Assembly: GCA_020635015.1 (NCBI GenBank) | Contig: JACKAP010000009.1 | Coordinates: 180,934-244,933, forward strand | Source of the DNA: Calditrichia bacterium | GTDB taxonomy: Bacteria > Calditrichota > Calditrichia > RBG-13-44-9 > J075 | Direction: 5' to 3' | DNA length: 64,000 nucleotides | Shown here: positions 7,501-17,181 of the stretch, one piece after another | How the letters are laid out: every line of letters begins with the position of its first letter | Position numbering within the stretch: position 1 is the stretch's first letter | Notes under the pieces: model-generated | Database searches by the model: none | The model's input: the letters and a program-made list of their open reading frames with translations, nothing else | What the model was told of the DNA's origin: nothing | Position numbers and translations under genes: made by a program

Positions 7501-9093
7501 TTATTTCAAAAATATCATCTTCCGGATGTTGGTAAAATCCACTCCCGCTTTCAACCGGTAATAATAGACGCCGCTGGCTTGAACGGTACCGCTATCATCT
7601 CTGCCGTCCCATACGATCCGGTAAATGCCCGCCGGCTGGCGTTGCTGCTGCAGTATGCGGATCTGCTGCCCGAGCGGATTAAAGATGACCAGCTCTACCT
7701 CCGCGGTGCGTCCCAGGCGGTAGGTGATGGTGGTGGAGGGATTGAACGGATTGGGATAATTGGGCAGCAGGGCAAAATCTTCCGGCGTTGCGACGTTCCC
7801 GTTAAGCCCCACGGGCAGCTCGCCTTCGCCTATCAGCAGCACTTGCGCGGTATCCTGCCCGGCGGCATTGCTGATGATGCTCAGGGTGTCCCGGAAGAGC
7901 CCTTCCGCCGGCGGGGTGAAGGTCAGGCTCAGTTCGATGCCGGCACCCGGCGGCAGCGCGAGGTTCCCCCCGGGAGATACGGAAAAAACGGCGCTGCCGG
8001 TAAAAAGACTGTCGATCACCAGGGTGGTGTCGCCGATGTTGCTCAGGCCCAGCATCAGGGACGCGGCTGAATCCGGCGGCACAGTGCCGAAGTTGAGTGA
8101 ATCTGCGGTAAGCTGCAACCGGGGTGCCGGCGCGGGCGGGCTTAGCCCCAGGCTGATCTTGACGATATAACGCCCGCCCAGATGATTGCCGCTCATCCAC
8201 AAATAGGTGCCGTCGAAGGCCAGGCCGTTGGGATATTCCAGGGGCGAGGGGAAGGAATAGATCTGCTGATAGGTGGCGGGATCGTAACCAATCACCACCT
8301 GGCCGTTATTCTTGTTGCGGGCGACGATTACCGCCGAATCATGCGCGGTTACCCCGTTGTTGGTGATGTTGGTGGTATATTGGTTCAGCAGTGTGCCGAC
8401 GGTGTCGGAGACATACATCCGCTGCGGCACCCCGTTGGTAAAGTCGCCCAGGTCGGAATTCCATAATTGATTGAAGCGGTAGCCCAGTCCGGCAGCCAGC
8501 GGGCCGGGGGTGCCGATGATGTACTCTACCGAAAGAAAGTCATCGGTGATGAAGATCAGGTTCTGGATGCCGTCGGCGATGTAGAGCACCCGCCCATTGG
8601 ACGCCACGCCCCAGGGATTTTTTGATCCGGCGCCCGGCGCCGGGAAGGTATTGACCACCTGGAAATTATTGGCGGGATCGATACGGTAGATCTTCTCGTC
8701 ATTGATGGTAAAATCCGACAGATAGAGATGGTCGTTCAGGTATCCCAGGCCGATGGCGCCCTCCACCGCCGGGGGCAGTAGTTGCATCAGCAGGATCTGC
8801 CCCAGGGTATCATCCTCGGCAACGGCCGTCAGGTGGAGGGGGACGAAGGGCCGTTCCGCTTCCTGCTGCATTTCCAGCGGGATATGCGCGGCGGTATAGC
8901 GCTCAAAATCACGCCGCAGCATCCATCCCTGCGCCGCCCCTTCGCGCTCGGAATCGATGATCCCGGCGTCCTGGAGCATCTGCAAATAAGGCAGGGAGGG
9001 ATCGAACTGTACCTTCACCCATGTCTGCGATTGCTGGGCGAACAGGGAAAAATTTAGTAAAATGAATAAGCCCCAATAATAAATTGATTTCAT
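7501..9093 (-). CDS. Secreted beta-propeller protein with type IX sorting tail
   Basis: 530 residues from the ATG at 9093, which has GAGGAG 8-13 bases upstream. The signal peptide ends near LFAQQS. Residues about 100-310 look like a six-bladed propeller of the SMP-30/NHL kind (repeated G-x-LYL/ADG and PNGLAFDGTYLW motifs). An Ig-like ASH/DUF1573-type domain follows (LNFGTVPPDSAASLMLGLSN). The last 85 residues are the sorting domain NYPNPFNPSTTITY through GVYYYRLKAGVDFTNIRKMI. It is probably a cell-surface or released protein; no enzymatic residues are evident. Confidence 0.85.
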   Translation of the reverse strand: MKSIYYWGLFILLNFSLFAQQSQTWVKVQFDPSLPYLQMLQDAGIIDSEREGAAQGWMLRRDFERYTAAHIPLEMQQEAERPFVPLHLTAVAEDDTLGQILLMQLLPPAVEGAIGLGYLNDHLYLSDFTINDEKIYRIDPANNFQVVNTFPAPGAGSKNPWGVASNGRVLYIADGIQNLIFITDDFLSVEYIIGTPGPLAAGLGYRFNQLWNSDLGDFTNGVPQRMYVSDTVGTLLNQYTTNITNNGVTAHDSAVIVARNKNNGQVVIGYDPATYQQIYSFPSPLEYPNGLAFDGTYLWMSGNHLGGRYIVKISLGLSPPAPAPRLQLTADSLNFGTVPPDSAASLMLGLSNIGDTTLVIDSLFTGSAVFSVSPGGNLALPPGAGIELSLTFTPPAEGLFRDTLSIISNAAGQDTAQVLLIGEGELPVGLNGNVATPEDFALLPNYPNPFNPSTTITYRLGRTAEVELVIFNPLGQQIRILQQQRQPAGIYRIVWDGRDDSGTVQASGVYYYRLKAGVDFTNIRKMIFLK

Positions 9094-9169
9094 CAGCTGT
9101 CTCCTCATAAAGTAAAGCCCAATATACGGCATTCAGTCCGATTATTCAATTTTTCATCCCCCGCGCCCC

Positions 9170-9209
9170 AAAAAACGGCGGGCCCTGCCGCATCCGCCGC
9201 AGAGCCCGC
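9170..9209 (-). terminator. Rho-independent terminator of the RND efflux operon
   Basis: On the minus strand GCGGGC pairs with GCCCGC (9204-9209 with 9178-9183) around an inner 3-bp stem, followed by a C-G step and six U (complement of 9170-9175). It lies 87 bases after the end of the pump gene. Confidence 0.75.
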
Positions 9210-9295
9210 TGTTTTACCCGTGTTTATCCAATTCATCCGTAGCAAAAAATCATTGCCTTTCAATTCCGCATTCCGAAATCCGCATTCCGAAATCG

Positions 9296-12200
9296 TTAGG
9301 CTTTCACCGCTTCTCCCACCTCATCATCTCCACCGGCGACTGCCGTATCCTCCGCGGTTTTATCGAACAGTTCCGCGCCGAAGTCGCTGAGCAGGTGATA
9401 CATGATCGGCACGATAATCAGGGTCAGGGCGGTGGAGAAAAACAGCCCGAAGATCACCGCGATGCCCATCCCGCTCCACCATTCGGAGCTTTCGGTGCCG
9501 AACTGGATAAATTTGCTGACATCGCCCGTAAACAACCCGATGAAATCGATATTGATACCTACGGTGAGCGGAATTAATCCCAGAATAGTGGTGATGGCGG
9601 TCAGCAGCACCGGGCGGAGACGGGTCTTCCCACCTTCGATGATCGCCTCAAGCTTGGAGAGACCGCGCTCGCGAAGCTTCTGGATATAGTCGATCAGCAC
9701 GATGGCGTTGTTCACCACCACTCCAGCCAGGGAGATGATCCCGATACCGGTCATGATGATCCCGAACGGCCGCATGGTGATCCACAGCCCGAAGAAAACC
9801 CCGAAAAAGGAGAGCAGCACCGACATCATGATCACGAAGGGCAGGGTGACGGAATTAAACTGCGTCACCAGCAGGAAGAAGATCAGGAAGATCGCGATCA
9901 TGAAGGCGTTGGAGAGAAAGTCCATCGACTTCTGCTGCTCTTCGTTCTGCCCGGCGAAGGTCATGGTGTATCCGGCGGGGAGGCGATAGTTGGTCAGGCG
10001 CTGCTTGCAGGCTTCCAGCACTTCCGCCGGATTTTTGCCCAGCGATTCCGCCGTGATGGTTACCACCCGGTCGCCGTCGACATGGTTGATGCTGCTCATG
10101 CCGGAAGCCAGTTCGATGCTGGCAAAATTGGCCAGGGGGTAGTGCACCCCTTCGTGAAACACCGTCAGGTTGAGCAGGTCGTTGTAGTTCTGGCGGAAAT
10201 CCTTGCTGAAGCGCACCGTGATGTCATATTCATCAGTACCCACGCGGTATTCCGAGGCCTCGGTGCCATTGATGGCGGTGCGCACGGTATTGGCGATCAT
10301 TGAGGTGTTGAGTTCAAACAGCGCCGCCTTTTCCCGGTCGATGCGCACCCGCAGTTCCGGTTTGCCCTTGTCGTAATTGTCTTTCAGTTTGGTGATATTG
10401 GGAACATCTTCGATCTTCGACATGATATCTTCCGAAATCCGCGCAAGCACGTTAAAATCCTGCCCTTTGATGCGGATTTCCACCGGCTTGCCGGTGGGCG
10501 GGCCCTCATCCGGCTTGGAGACGTCGACGGTGGCGCCGGGAATTCCGCGGATGGCATCGCCCACCGCTTCCATGGTGATGAAGGAGTTTTGCGAGCGCTC
10601 ATAGCTTTTTAGCAGGTCGATGGTGACCTGCGATTTGTGGGATGATCCTCCGCTGGTGCCGAAGTCGAACATGTTCTGCACATTTCCGACATTGACCACA
10701 TAATCTTCCATGTCGGTGGTTTGCTGGATACGTTTCTCTACCTGACGCACGATGGCGTCGGAGGTCTCCAGGCGGGTGCCCAGCGGCGCTTCCACCTCCA
10801 CAAATATCTGATTGGGCTGAATGCTCGGGAACAGCTCCACGCCATATTCCGAGAGCGTAAAGACGACCCAAATGACGGTCATCATCAAAAATCCGAAAGC
10901 CGCCGCCCCCAGGCTCTTCCAGCGATTTCGCAGGGTCCAGCCGAGGGTCTGCTCATAATAGCCGGTCAGTCGCCGCAGCAGACGGTCGCCCAGCAATTTG
11001 TCGATGTTCGGGTCAATGCGCAGGAATACTGAAGCAATCACCGGGTTGAATACCAGGGCCACGAACAGCGAGCAGGAGAGGGTGATGATCAGGGTGATGG
11101 GCAGGAATTTCATAAATTCACCCATGATGTCATCCCAGAAGATCAGCGGCAGGAAGGCCATCAATGTGGTCATGGTAGAAACCACCACTGCCATTCCCAC
11201 CTCTTCGGTACCGTCCTGGGCTGCTTTCAGCACACCCTTGCCTTGTTCATGGTGTCGGTAGATATTTTCCACGATCACCACCGCATTATCCACCAGCATC
11301 CCCAGGGCCAGGATCAAGCTGAAGAGCACCATCATATTCAGGGTATAACCCAGCAAACTGATGATGATGAAGGAGACCAGCATCGATAACGGAATGGCAA
11401 TGCCCACCAGCAGGCCGTTGCGCGCCCCCATGAAGAAATAGAGCACGAAGACCACCAGCAGCAGCCCGGAGATGATGTTGTTCTCCAGGTCGTTCACCAT
11501 AGTACGGATCTCTTCCGACATGTCGGTGACGATCAGGTACTCCGTGCTGGCGGGGAAGTTGGCTTCCTCACGTGCAAGAATCGCTTTGATCTCGTCGGTG
11601 ATGCGGATGATGTTTTCCCCGCTGCGCTTGGTGATGGTCAGGGTGACGCTGGGCTTGCCGTTCAGCCGGGAGTAACTCGTTTCGTCCTTGAATCCGAAAT
11701 AGACCTCTGCCAGGTCGTTCAGGTAGATCGGCTGACCGTTTTTAGTCTTCACCACAATATCGCTGATTTCCCGCACGCTGTCAAACTCGCCGGGTACCCG
11801 CACCGTCCACTTCAGGTTGCCGCTTTCGGTCGCGCCGCCGGGAATGGTCAGGTTCTCCTGCCGGATCGCTGCGATGACGTCCTCTACGCCGATCTTATAA
11901 TATTCCAGGCGGCTGGGATTTACATTCACCTTTACTTCCCGTTCCAGCCCGCCGGTGAGGTTGACCTCCAGCACGCCGGAGACGTTCTCGAAGAGGTCCT
12001 GCAGATCTTCGGCGATCTTTTTCAACTTTACCAGGGATTCATCGCCGGTGATGCTCACCACCATGATCGGCACGTTTTCAAAATTGATCTCCTGCACCAT
12101 CGGGTCATCAAGGTCCTTGGGGAGGTCCGGCTTGGCCAGATCGACTTTCTCGCGCACTTTACGCACCGCCTCGTCCACCTCGATATCCGGTTCGAATTCA

Positions 12201-12478
12201 CAGGTGATGCTGGCATAGCCCTCGCTGGCCTGGGAGGTCATCCGCTTGATCTTGGCGATCTCCTCCAGTTGATCCTCCAGGGGCTTCAGCACCAGCGTTT
12301 CCATATCCGAGGGCGCTACCCCCACGTAAGGGGCCGCCACGAAAACCACCGGCTGCTTGATGTCCGGGAAAGATTCCACCGGCAGGCCGACATAGGAAGT
12401 CAGGCCTCCGACAAATATGATGACCAGCAATACGAAGACGCTGGTTTTATGCGCTAGTGAAATATTGGTTATTTTCAT
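9296..12478 (-). CDS. RND efflux transporter permease (AcrB/HAE1 family)
   Basis: 1060 residues, the usual size of tripartite RND pumps. The N-terminal helix (about 12-31) precedes PVESFPDIKQPVV, a hallmark block. Periplasmic porter loops follow, with helix 2-4 blocks such as GLLVGIAIPLSMLVS. Helix 4 carries GMLVDNAVVIVENI with one proton-relay Asp where AcrB has Asp-Asp. The second half repeats the layout (GVVVNNAIVLIDYIQ). The proton-driven pump exports hydrophobic compounds from inner membrane/periplasm through a TolC channel. It is the last gene of a tetR-tolC-adaptor-pump operon, 14 bases after the adaptor. Substrates unknown. Confidence 0.95.
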   Translation of the reverse strand: MKITNISLAHKTSVFVLLVIIFVGGLTSYVGLPVESFPDIKQPVVFVAAPYVGVAPSDMETLVLKPLEDQLEEIAKIKRMTSQASEGYASITCEFEPDIEVDEAVRKVREKVDLAKPDLPKDLDDPMVQEINFENVPIMVVSITGDESLVKLKKIAEDLQDLFENVSGVLEVNLTGGLEREVKVNVNPSRLEYYKIGVEDVIAAIRQENLTIPGGATESGNLKWTVRVPGEFDSVREISDIVVKTKNGQPIYLNDLAEVYFGFKDETSYSRLNGKPSVTLTITKRSGENIIRITDEIKAILAREEANFPASTEYLIVTDMSEEIRTMVNDLENNIISGLLLVVFVLYFFMGARNGLLVGIAIPLSMLVSFIIISLLGYTLNMMVLFSLILALGMLVDNAVVIVENIYRHHEQGKGVLKAAQDGTEEVGMAVVVSTMTTLMAFLPLIFWDDIMGEFMKFLPITLIITLSCSLFVALVFNPVIASVFLRIDPNIDKLLGDRLLRRLTGYYEQTLGWTLRNRWKSLGAAAFGFLMMTVIWVVFTLSEYGVELFPSIQPNQIFVEVEAPLGTRLETSDAIVRQVEKRIQQTTDMEDYVVNVGNVQNMFDFGTSGGSSHKSQVTIDLLKSYERSQNSFITMEAVGDAIRGIPGATVDVSKPDEGPPTGKPVEIRIKGQDFNVLARISEDIMSKIEDVPNITKLKDNYDKGKPELRVRIDREKAALFELNTSMIANTVRTAINGTEASEYRVGTDEYDITVRFSKDFRQNYNDLLNLTVFHEGVHYPLANFASIELASGMSSINHVDGDRVVTITAESLGKNPAEVLEACKQRLTNYRLPAGYTMTFAGQNEEQQKSMDFLSNAFMIAIFLIFFLLVTQFNSVTLPFVIMMSVLLSFFGVFFGLWITMRPFGIIMTGIGIISLAGVVVNNAIVLIDYIQKLRERGLSKLEAIIEGGKTRLRPVLLTAITTILGLIPLTVGINIDFIGLFTGDVSKFIQFGTESSEWWSGMGIAVIFGLFFSTALTLIIVPIMYHLLSDFGAELFDKTAEDTAVAGGDDEVGEAVKA

Positions 12479-12492
12479 AATTTTCCTCAGAT

Positions 12493-13533
12493 TCAGTTCG
12501 TGACAACTTCCAGCAGGTCGCCGTCGCTCAGATTACGTTGTCCGACTACGATCAATTGCTGGTTGGGGGACAGGCCGTCCACCAGCACCGAATTTTCGTA
12601 GATCGCTTCCTGGGTAACCGGCACTTTTTTCGCCCGGTTTTCCTCGGCGATGTAGACATACCAGCCTTTTTCAGATTCGATCAGTGCATCTAGCGGCACC
12701 ACCACCCGGTGGCGGAAGGTCTGGCGCAGGATGGTCAGGTTGGCCACCATCTGCGGCACCAGCTTGTGCTCCGGATTGGGCACCTGCACTTCGATCTCGA
12801 AGGTACGGTTACCGGGCTCGATGCTGCGTGAGACGAAGCTGACCTTGCTCTCGACTTTCATTTGGGGATACGCGTCGAAGCTCAGGGTTACCGGGGTGCC
12901 GACGCTGATATCGCCCATATAGCGCTCCGCTACCCCGGCGCGGATCTTCATCACCTCATTGTCGATGAATTCGAAGATCGGGGTCATGGCATTGGCGTAG
13001 GCGCCGAGATCGTAATAGCGGTCATTGACCACACCGCGCAGCGGGGCGGTGATGAAGAGTTTTTCATAGCGCACCCTGGCCAGGTCATAGGCAGCCCGGG
13101 CGGCATCCAGCCCGTATTGGGCGCCGAGGTATTCGTTCTCGGAGATCGCCCGCTTTTCGTAGAGCACCTTGCGGCTGTTATACTCCAGTTCAGCCTGTTG
13201 TAAGGCAGCCCGGGCCTGTTGATAACCGGCCTCCAATACTTTGTTTTCCAAAATTGCCAAAGTGTCGCCTTTGCTGGCATAGCGGCCTTTGTCGACCACT
13301 ACCCGCTTGAGCGTGCCCGGCTCCTCCACGACAATCTCGATATGGTTGCGGGCCGACACCGTGCCGGTGACCTTCAGGAAATTGCTGAAAGACTGCAGTT
13401 CGATCGGCGCAGTCTGTACCGGCACTGCCCGTTCCGCCTGAACATGGGCCGATTCCGCATTGCTTTTATCGGCGCACTGCATCAGCAGCGGGGAAGCGGC
13501 TATCAATAATATCAGGATATAATTTTTTTTCAT
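12493..13533 (-). CDS. Periplasmic adaptor (membrane fusion protein) of the RND pump
   Basis: 346 residues from the ATG at 13533, with GGGAG 8-12 bases upstream; a TTG at 13545 is in frame but lacks a site. The signal sequence ends LLMQCADKS, a near-lipobox with Gln before Cys. The AcrA/HlyD pattern follows: lipoyl half (VEEPGTLKRVVVDKGRYASK), alpha-hairpin (about 100-150, YQQARAALQQAELEYNS) and second lipoyl half (ITAPLRGVVNDRYYDLGAY), then beta-barrel and membrane-proximal domains. It links the pump to the outer-membrane channel. It is third in the operon. Confidence 0.93.
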   Translation of the reverse strand: MKKNYILILLIAASPLLMQCADKSNAESAHVQAERAVPVQTAPIELQSFSNFLKVTGTVSARNHIEIVVEEPGTLKRVVVDKGRYASKGDTLAILENKVLEAGYQQARAALQQAELEYNSRKVLYEKRAISENEYLGAQYGLDAARAAYDLARVRYEKLFITAPLRGVVNDRYYDLGAYANAMTPIFEFIDNEVMKIRAGVAERYMGDISVGTPVTLSFDAYPQMKVESKVSFVSRSIEPGNRTFEIEVQVPNPEHKLVPQMVANLTILRQTFRHRVVVPLDALIESEKGWYVYIAEENRAKKVPVTQEAIYENSVLVDGLSPNQQLIVVGQRNLSDGDLLEVVTN

Positions 13534-13643
13534 GATTTCTCCCAAACAGTATTATAATGATGTTTCGTTAATTCAAACTGAAATCTGACCATTGTCATTG
13601 GCCCTTCGGGCGTCATAGGCTTCGCGTCATTGGACTTCGTCGT

Positions 13644-13719
13644 TATCCAACATCCAACATCATTTCACTCCGCACTCCGCACTCCGCACTCCGAATTCCG
13701 CATTCGAAACACTCCGCAC
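13644..13719. repeat. CATCCAACATC / CTCCGCACTCCGCA word repeat
   Basis: Copies of ATCCAACATC and then at least four of ACTCCGC(A) fill the gap between tolC and the adaptor gene, inside the efflux operon. The same words recur at 1450-1485, 9274-9295 and 37152-37175. Confidence 0.8.
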
Positions 13720-15024
13720 TCACTCCACCTTTCCCGTCGCCAGTTCCCACTCAAAGTAAGCCCGGAGATAGTCAAAGATCGCCGAGTAGTAGTTGAGCTG
13801 CGCCCGGTCCAGGGCCACCCGGCTATCTTTCAGCTCCACCTGAGTGGAGAGGCCGTTGTCGACCCGGGTTTCGGCGATCTCGAAGGCTCGCCGGGCGGAG
13901 AAAGCCGCCTTGTTGGCGGCGCTGATGCGCTCCCGGGCTTCCTTCATGCGCAATTGCAGGTTGGCCAGTTGGATGCGGATATTGTCATCCGCTTCCGCAA
14001 TCCGGGTGTTGGCCCGGTCCAGGTCGGCCCGGGCTTTGCGGATCTGAGCGCTGGTGCGGCCTCCGCTGAACAGAGGAATACTGAGAGACAATCCCAGAAA
14101 ATAATTGTCGTTCTCGTTATCAAAGCGGAACGCATCTGATGCAGCAGTGTAATTGTATTGTAAGACACCTTCCAGCACCGGAAAGCGATCGGCTTTTTGG
14201 GCGCTGACATTCTTCTCCTGCAACTTCTTTTGCCAGACCAGCGCATTGTAATCGGGCCGCTGCGCCGTCACCGCTTCGAATCCGGGCGTCTCGGGAAGGG
14301 CCGGAAACTGGTCGATGGCCCCGCGCAGGGGCATCGGCTGTTCCAGCGGAAAACCGACCAGCACCTTCAGATTATTCAGGGCCAGTTCGTATTGCTGCGC
14401 CGCCTGGAAGGTCTCCGGAATGCTGTTCTGCCAGCGCACTTCTGCCTGGAGCAGGTCAAATTCCGATACGATCCCGCTTTCGAATTTCACTTTGATATTC
14501 TCATAATTGTCTTTTGCGCTGCTCTCCGAATCCTGTGCCACCAGCAGTACTTCTTTCAGCAGCAGGGTCTGATAGAAGGCAATCTTGGTCTGGGCCAGTA
14601 CCTGCTGGCGGGTAAACTCGAAATTTTCTTCGCTCAGGCGCCTGAAATAACGCGCGGCCTGGATCCCGTAACCCACCTGCAAGCTCAGCAACGTCTGGCG
14701 TAGCACCGCGTTGGCCTGATACTGATTGGTAAATGAGGTGCGGAAGCTCTGGGTGATCTCCCGTCCGCTGGTATCGGTGACGGTAAAGAAGAACTTGCTT
14801 TCCTTGAAGTTTCGGTTGTAGCCGAGATTGACATCCAGCTTGGGCAGGGCGGCGGAATAGGCCCCCTTGACCTCGGCGGCGGCAGTTTTCAGGTCCGCCC
14901 GGGCCAATTGGATGGTTTTGTTGTTGGCTTCGGCCATTTTCAGTACTTCGGCCAGGCCGTATTCTTCGGCCAGCAGGTTCTGCAGCAGGATGATGATGAG
15001 TATCCCGATGATTTTATTCAACAT
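13720..15024 (-). CDS. TolC-family outer-membrane efflux channel
   Basis: 434 residues with a signal peptide (about 1-19). Two homologous halves of long coiled helices typical of outer-membrane efflux proteins are seen, for example LKMAEANNKTIQLARADLKT near the start and its repeat NTRIAEADDNIRIQLANLQL in the second half. Beta-strand segments lie at about 90-120 and 290-310 (LGLSLSIPLFSGG). It forms the trimeric exit duct for the RND pump. Its start overlaps the tetR stop region by 11 bases. A 186-base repeat-filled gap separates it from the adaptor gene. Confidence 0.93.
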   Translation of the reverse strand: MLNKIIGILIIILLQNLLAEEYGLAEVLKMAEANNKTIQLARADLKTAAAEVKGAYSAALPKLDVNLGYNRNFKESKFFFTVTDTSGREITQSFRTSFTNQYQANAVLRQTLLSLQVGYGIQAARYFRRLSEENFEFTRQQVLAQTKIAFYQTLLLKEVLLVAQDSESSAKDNYENIKVKFESGIVSEFDLLQAEVRWQNSIPETFQAAQQYELALNNLKVLVGFPLEQPMPLRGAIDQFPALPETPGFEAVTAQRPDYNALVWQKKLQEKNVSAQKADRFPVLEGVLQYNYTAASDAFRFDNENDNYFLGLSLSIPLFSGGRTSAQIRKARADLDRANTRIAEADDNIRIQLANLQLRMKEARERISAANKAAFSARRAFEIAETRVDNGLSTQVELKDSRVALDRAQLNYYSAIFDYLRAYFEWELATGKVE

Positions 15025-15613
15025 TTCGGCTCCTTTTCAACCCGTTTAATATCACGCTGATCATCGTTTCCACTACTCGGTCGCGCATGGTTTCCGGGTA
15101 ATGTTGCATCCAGTCAAAATTGAGAAATTCACTCATATAGACCAGGGTCGCCGCCATGGTCGGCTCATCTTCAAAATCGAAGCGCCCCTGCATCCGCCCT
15201 TCCCGCAGTAAGGGAATGAGCTTCTCCATGAACAGCAGATTAAGTTTTTCCACGATAGGATGACCGTGGGGTGAATGTTCACAGAGGTATTTGGGCATAT
15301 CGGCCATTTTTCGGGCATATACTTTCAGATCCTGGTACATGGTGCGAAAGAAGAAGGCCAGCTTTTCATCTGCCTGTAGATCGCGAGGCATTTTTTTCTC
15401 GACTTGATTAATGAACCCGGTGGCCTCTTCCACCACGATCTCATCAAAGATGGTTTCTTTGCTGGGATAGTAATAGTAGAGCGTCGGTTTGGCCATGCCG
15501 CTCTGCTGGGCGATGTCGCTCATCGCAGTCTTGTTGAACCCGAAACGGAAGAACAATTCGCGTGCAGCATGTTTGATCAACGCCTTTTTTTCAATATCTC
15601 CATTGACTGTCAT
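15014..15613 (-). CDS. TetR/AcrR-family repressor of the efflux operon
   Basis: 199 residues. The N-terminal TetR helix-turn-helix is clear (KTAMSDIAQQSGMAKPTLYY, about residues 30-50, then YYPSKETIFDEIV). The ligand-binding C-terminal half diverges, as usual. GGGGA lies 8-12 bases before the ATG. It is first in the operon with the TolC, adaptor and pump genes, and a perfect 36-base palindrome sits 20 bases upstream of its start. The simplest reading is an autorepressor that releases the operon when a pump substrate binds. Confidence 0.92.
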   Translation of the reverse strand: MTVNGDIEKKALIKHAARELFFRFGFNKTAMSDIAQQSGMAKPTLYYYYPSKETIFDEIVVEEATGFINQVEKKMPRDLQADEKLAFFFRTMYQDLKVYARKMADMPKYLCEHSPHGHPIVEKLNLLFMEKLIPLLREGRMQGRFDFEDEPTMAATLVYMSEFLNFDWMQHYPETMRDRVVETMISVILNGLKRSRNVE

Positions 15614-15632
15614 CTAATTCCCCTGGTTATTC

Positions 15633-15668
15633 ATATTTTCGACCCATTTCAAAATGGGTCGAAAATAT
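15633..15668. promoter_or_regulatory. Perfect palindrome, probable TetR operator
   Basis: Two exact 17-base arms (15633-15649 and 15652-15668; core TTTCGACCCATTT) are separated by two bases. It lies 20 bases upstream of the tetR start codon, where a -10/-35 region or leader would be. Size and symmetry suit two TetR dimers or one extended operator. There is no U-tract, so a terminator is unlikely. Confidence 0.85.
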
Positions 15669-15726
15669 AGGTCAAGGAAAATGAAAACGCCAGGGGTAAA
15701 TATTTGTTTCGCGATTTTATTTTTTT

Positions 15727-15814
15727 ATCCTCTGACAGATTGGGCTTGGGTGTCAGCAAATAAATACGAGAGATATGGTTCAACTAAACACCCAAGCCCA
15801 ATCTGTCAGAGGAT
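15727..15814. repeat. Perfect 27-base inverted repeat with 34-base loop
   Basis: Arms 15727-15753 and 15788-15814 are exact reverse complements (core CAGATTGGGCTTGGG), and the right arm is followed by TTTTTC on the plus strand and the left arm preceded by T6. The loop is AT-rich and has no open frame. It could be a strong terminator/attenuator hairpin or a short non-autonomous element. Confidence 0.9.
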
Positions 15815-16056
15815 TTTTCATGTACAATACACTTTATATTATGTCTTTTAAAATTACAGATTCCTCGGCCGGCACCTCGGAATGACACAACGCCTTCATT
15901 TCGAACGTGGTTTATGAGAAATCTATTACTGCAAAAAACTTAGTATACCGTGTAATAACGTACGGCATTAACAATATGTGAATTTATGTTCACTATTTTA
16001 AATTTAAAAATTGAATTTGTCAAGTAAATTTTTGAAAAAAAGGTTATATTGCGGAC

Positions 16057-17181
16057 ATGAATATTATTCAAACATGCGGTTCCGATTCCTGGGGTGGGCT
16101 GGAGATGCAGACAGTGAAGATTGCCGTCGCCCTTTCGCTGCGGGGACACCGGGTGACGTTGCTTTGTGTCCGGGGAAGCACCCTGCATCAGCAGGCATTA
16201 GAAGCGGGACTGGCGGCGGCGCCGCTGCTGGGCGGGCCGGGGGGCAAGGCGGTTGCAGCTTGGCGAATTTCCGCCTGGTTGCGCCGGCAATCCTGTGAGG
16301 TGATCCATGTCCATTTGTCAAATGACCTCTGGGCGCTGGTGCCGGGGATTTATCTAAGCCGCTGGCCGGGGATGCTGCTGTTCACCAAGCGCATGGGCAG
16401 TTCGCTCAACAAAAAAGACCCCCTGCACCGCTTGCTTTACCGGCGGGTTGACAACATTTTTGCGGTATCGGAATATGTCCGCCGCAACGTGATTGATACC
16501 TGTCCGGTAAACCCCGAGAAGGTACACCGCCTGCACAACGGCCTCCCGCTGGAGAATTTTCGCCCGGAAATGCATGACCGCCGGGAGATTCGCCGTGAAC
16601 TGGGTATTGATCCGGCGGCGCTGGTCGTGGGGATCATCGGCCGCCTGACGCCCAAAAAAGGACATCGGGAATTTCTGGAGGCTGCTGAAATTCTGATCCG
16701 GCAATATCCCGATCGGTTGACTTTTCTGGTGGTCGGCGGCGCCAGTCACGGTGAGGAGGCCTACGAGCAGAAGATCCGCCGGAGGGTCGCGGGCAATCCG
16801 CTCCTGCAGCCCCGGGTGATCTTCTGCGGCTTTCGCAACGATATTCCGCGGATGCTGGCGGCGATCGATCTGCTGGCTTTTCCGTCGTATAAGGAAGCCT
16901 TCGGCAACACCCTGCTGGAAGCGATGGCGATGGGCGTGCCCGTAGTGGCCAGCAACAGCGGGGGAGTGCCGGAGATCATCGAGGAGGGCATCTCCGGCAT
17001 TTTGATGCCCCCCCGGGACGGCCCCGCCCTGGCTGCCGGCTTGCAAAGACTCATCGAAGATCCCGAACTGTGCCGCCGCCTGGCCCGGACCGGCCGGGAA
17101 GTGGTGGCGCAGCGCTTCCGGTTCGAGGATTATATTGACCGGCTGGAGGGGATCTACAAGGAGGGGGCGATACAGAGGTGA
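16057..17181 (+). CDS. Family 4 glycosyltransferase
   Basis: 374 residues with a GT-B fold. The N-terminal donor-side motif GGLEMQTVKIAVALSLRGH is typical of GT4 enzymes. The C-terminal half carries VGIIGRLTPKKGHREFLEA and the nucleotide-sugar loop PSYKEAFGNTLLEAMAMGVP (E-x7-E) followed by VVASNSGGVPEII. It transfers a sugar from a nucleotide donor, most likely in lipopolysaccharide or surface glycan synthesis. It stands alone with a long AT-rich leader, so no partner genes define the acceptor. Confidence 0.92.
   Translation: MNIIQTCGSDSWGGLEMQTVKIAVALSLRGHRVTLLCVRGSTLHQQALEAGLAAAPLLGGPGGKAVAAWRISAWLRRQSCEVIHVHLSNDLWALVPGIYLSRWPGMLLFTKRMGSSLNKKDPLHRLLYRRVDNIFAVSEYVRRNVIDTCPVNPEKVHRLHNGLPLENFRPEMHDRREIRRELGIDPAALVVGIIGRLTPKKGHREFLEAAEILIRQYPDRLTFLVVGGASHGEEAYEQKIRRRVAGNPLLQPRVIFCGFRNDIPRMLAAIDLLAFPSYKEAFGNTLLEAMAMGVPVVASNSGGVPEIIEEGISGILMPPRDGPALAAGLQRLIEDPELCRRLARTGREVVAQRFRFEDYIDRLEGIYKEGAIQR

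Larger units (their letters stand above)
15614..16056. other. Divergent intergenic region between tetR and glycosyltransferase
   Basis: 443 bases, clearly AT-richer than the flanking genes. It holds the tetR operator palindrome, a 27-base-arm hairpin (15727-15814), one copy (15858-15886) of a dispersed ATTCCTCGG...TCGGAATGAC repeat, and AT-rich sequence that presumably carries the promoter of the glycosyltransferase. No coding frame is convincing. Confidence 0.7.
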
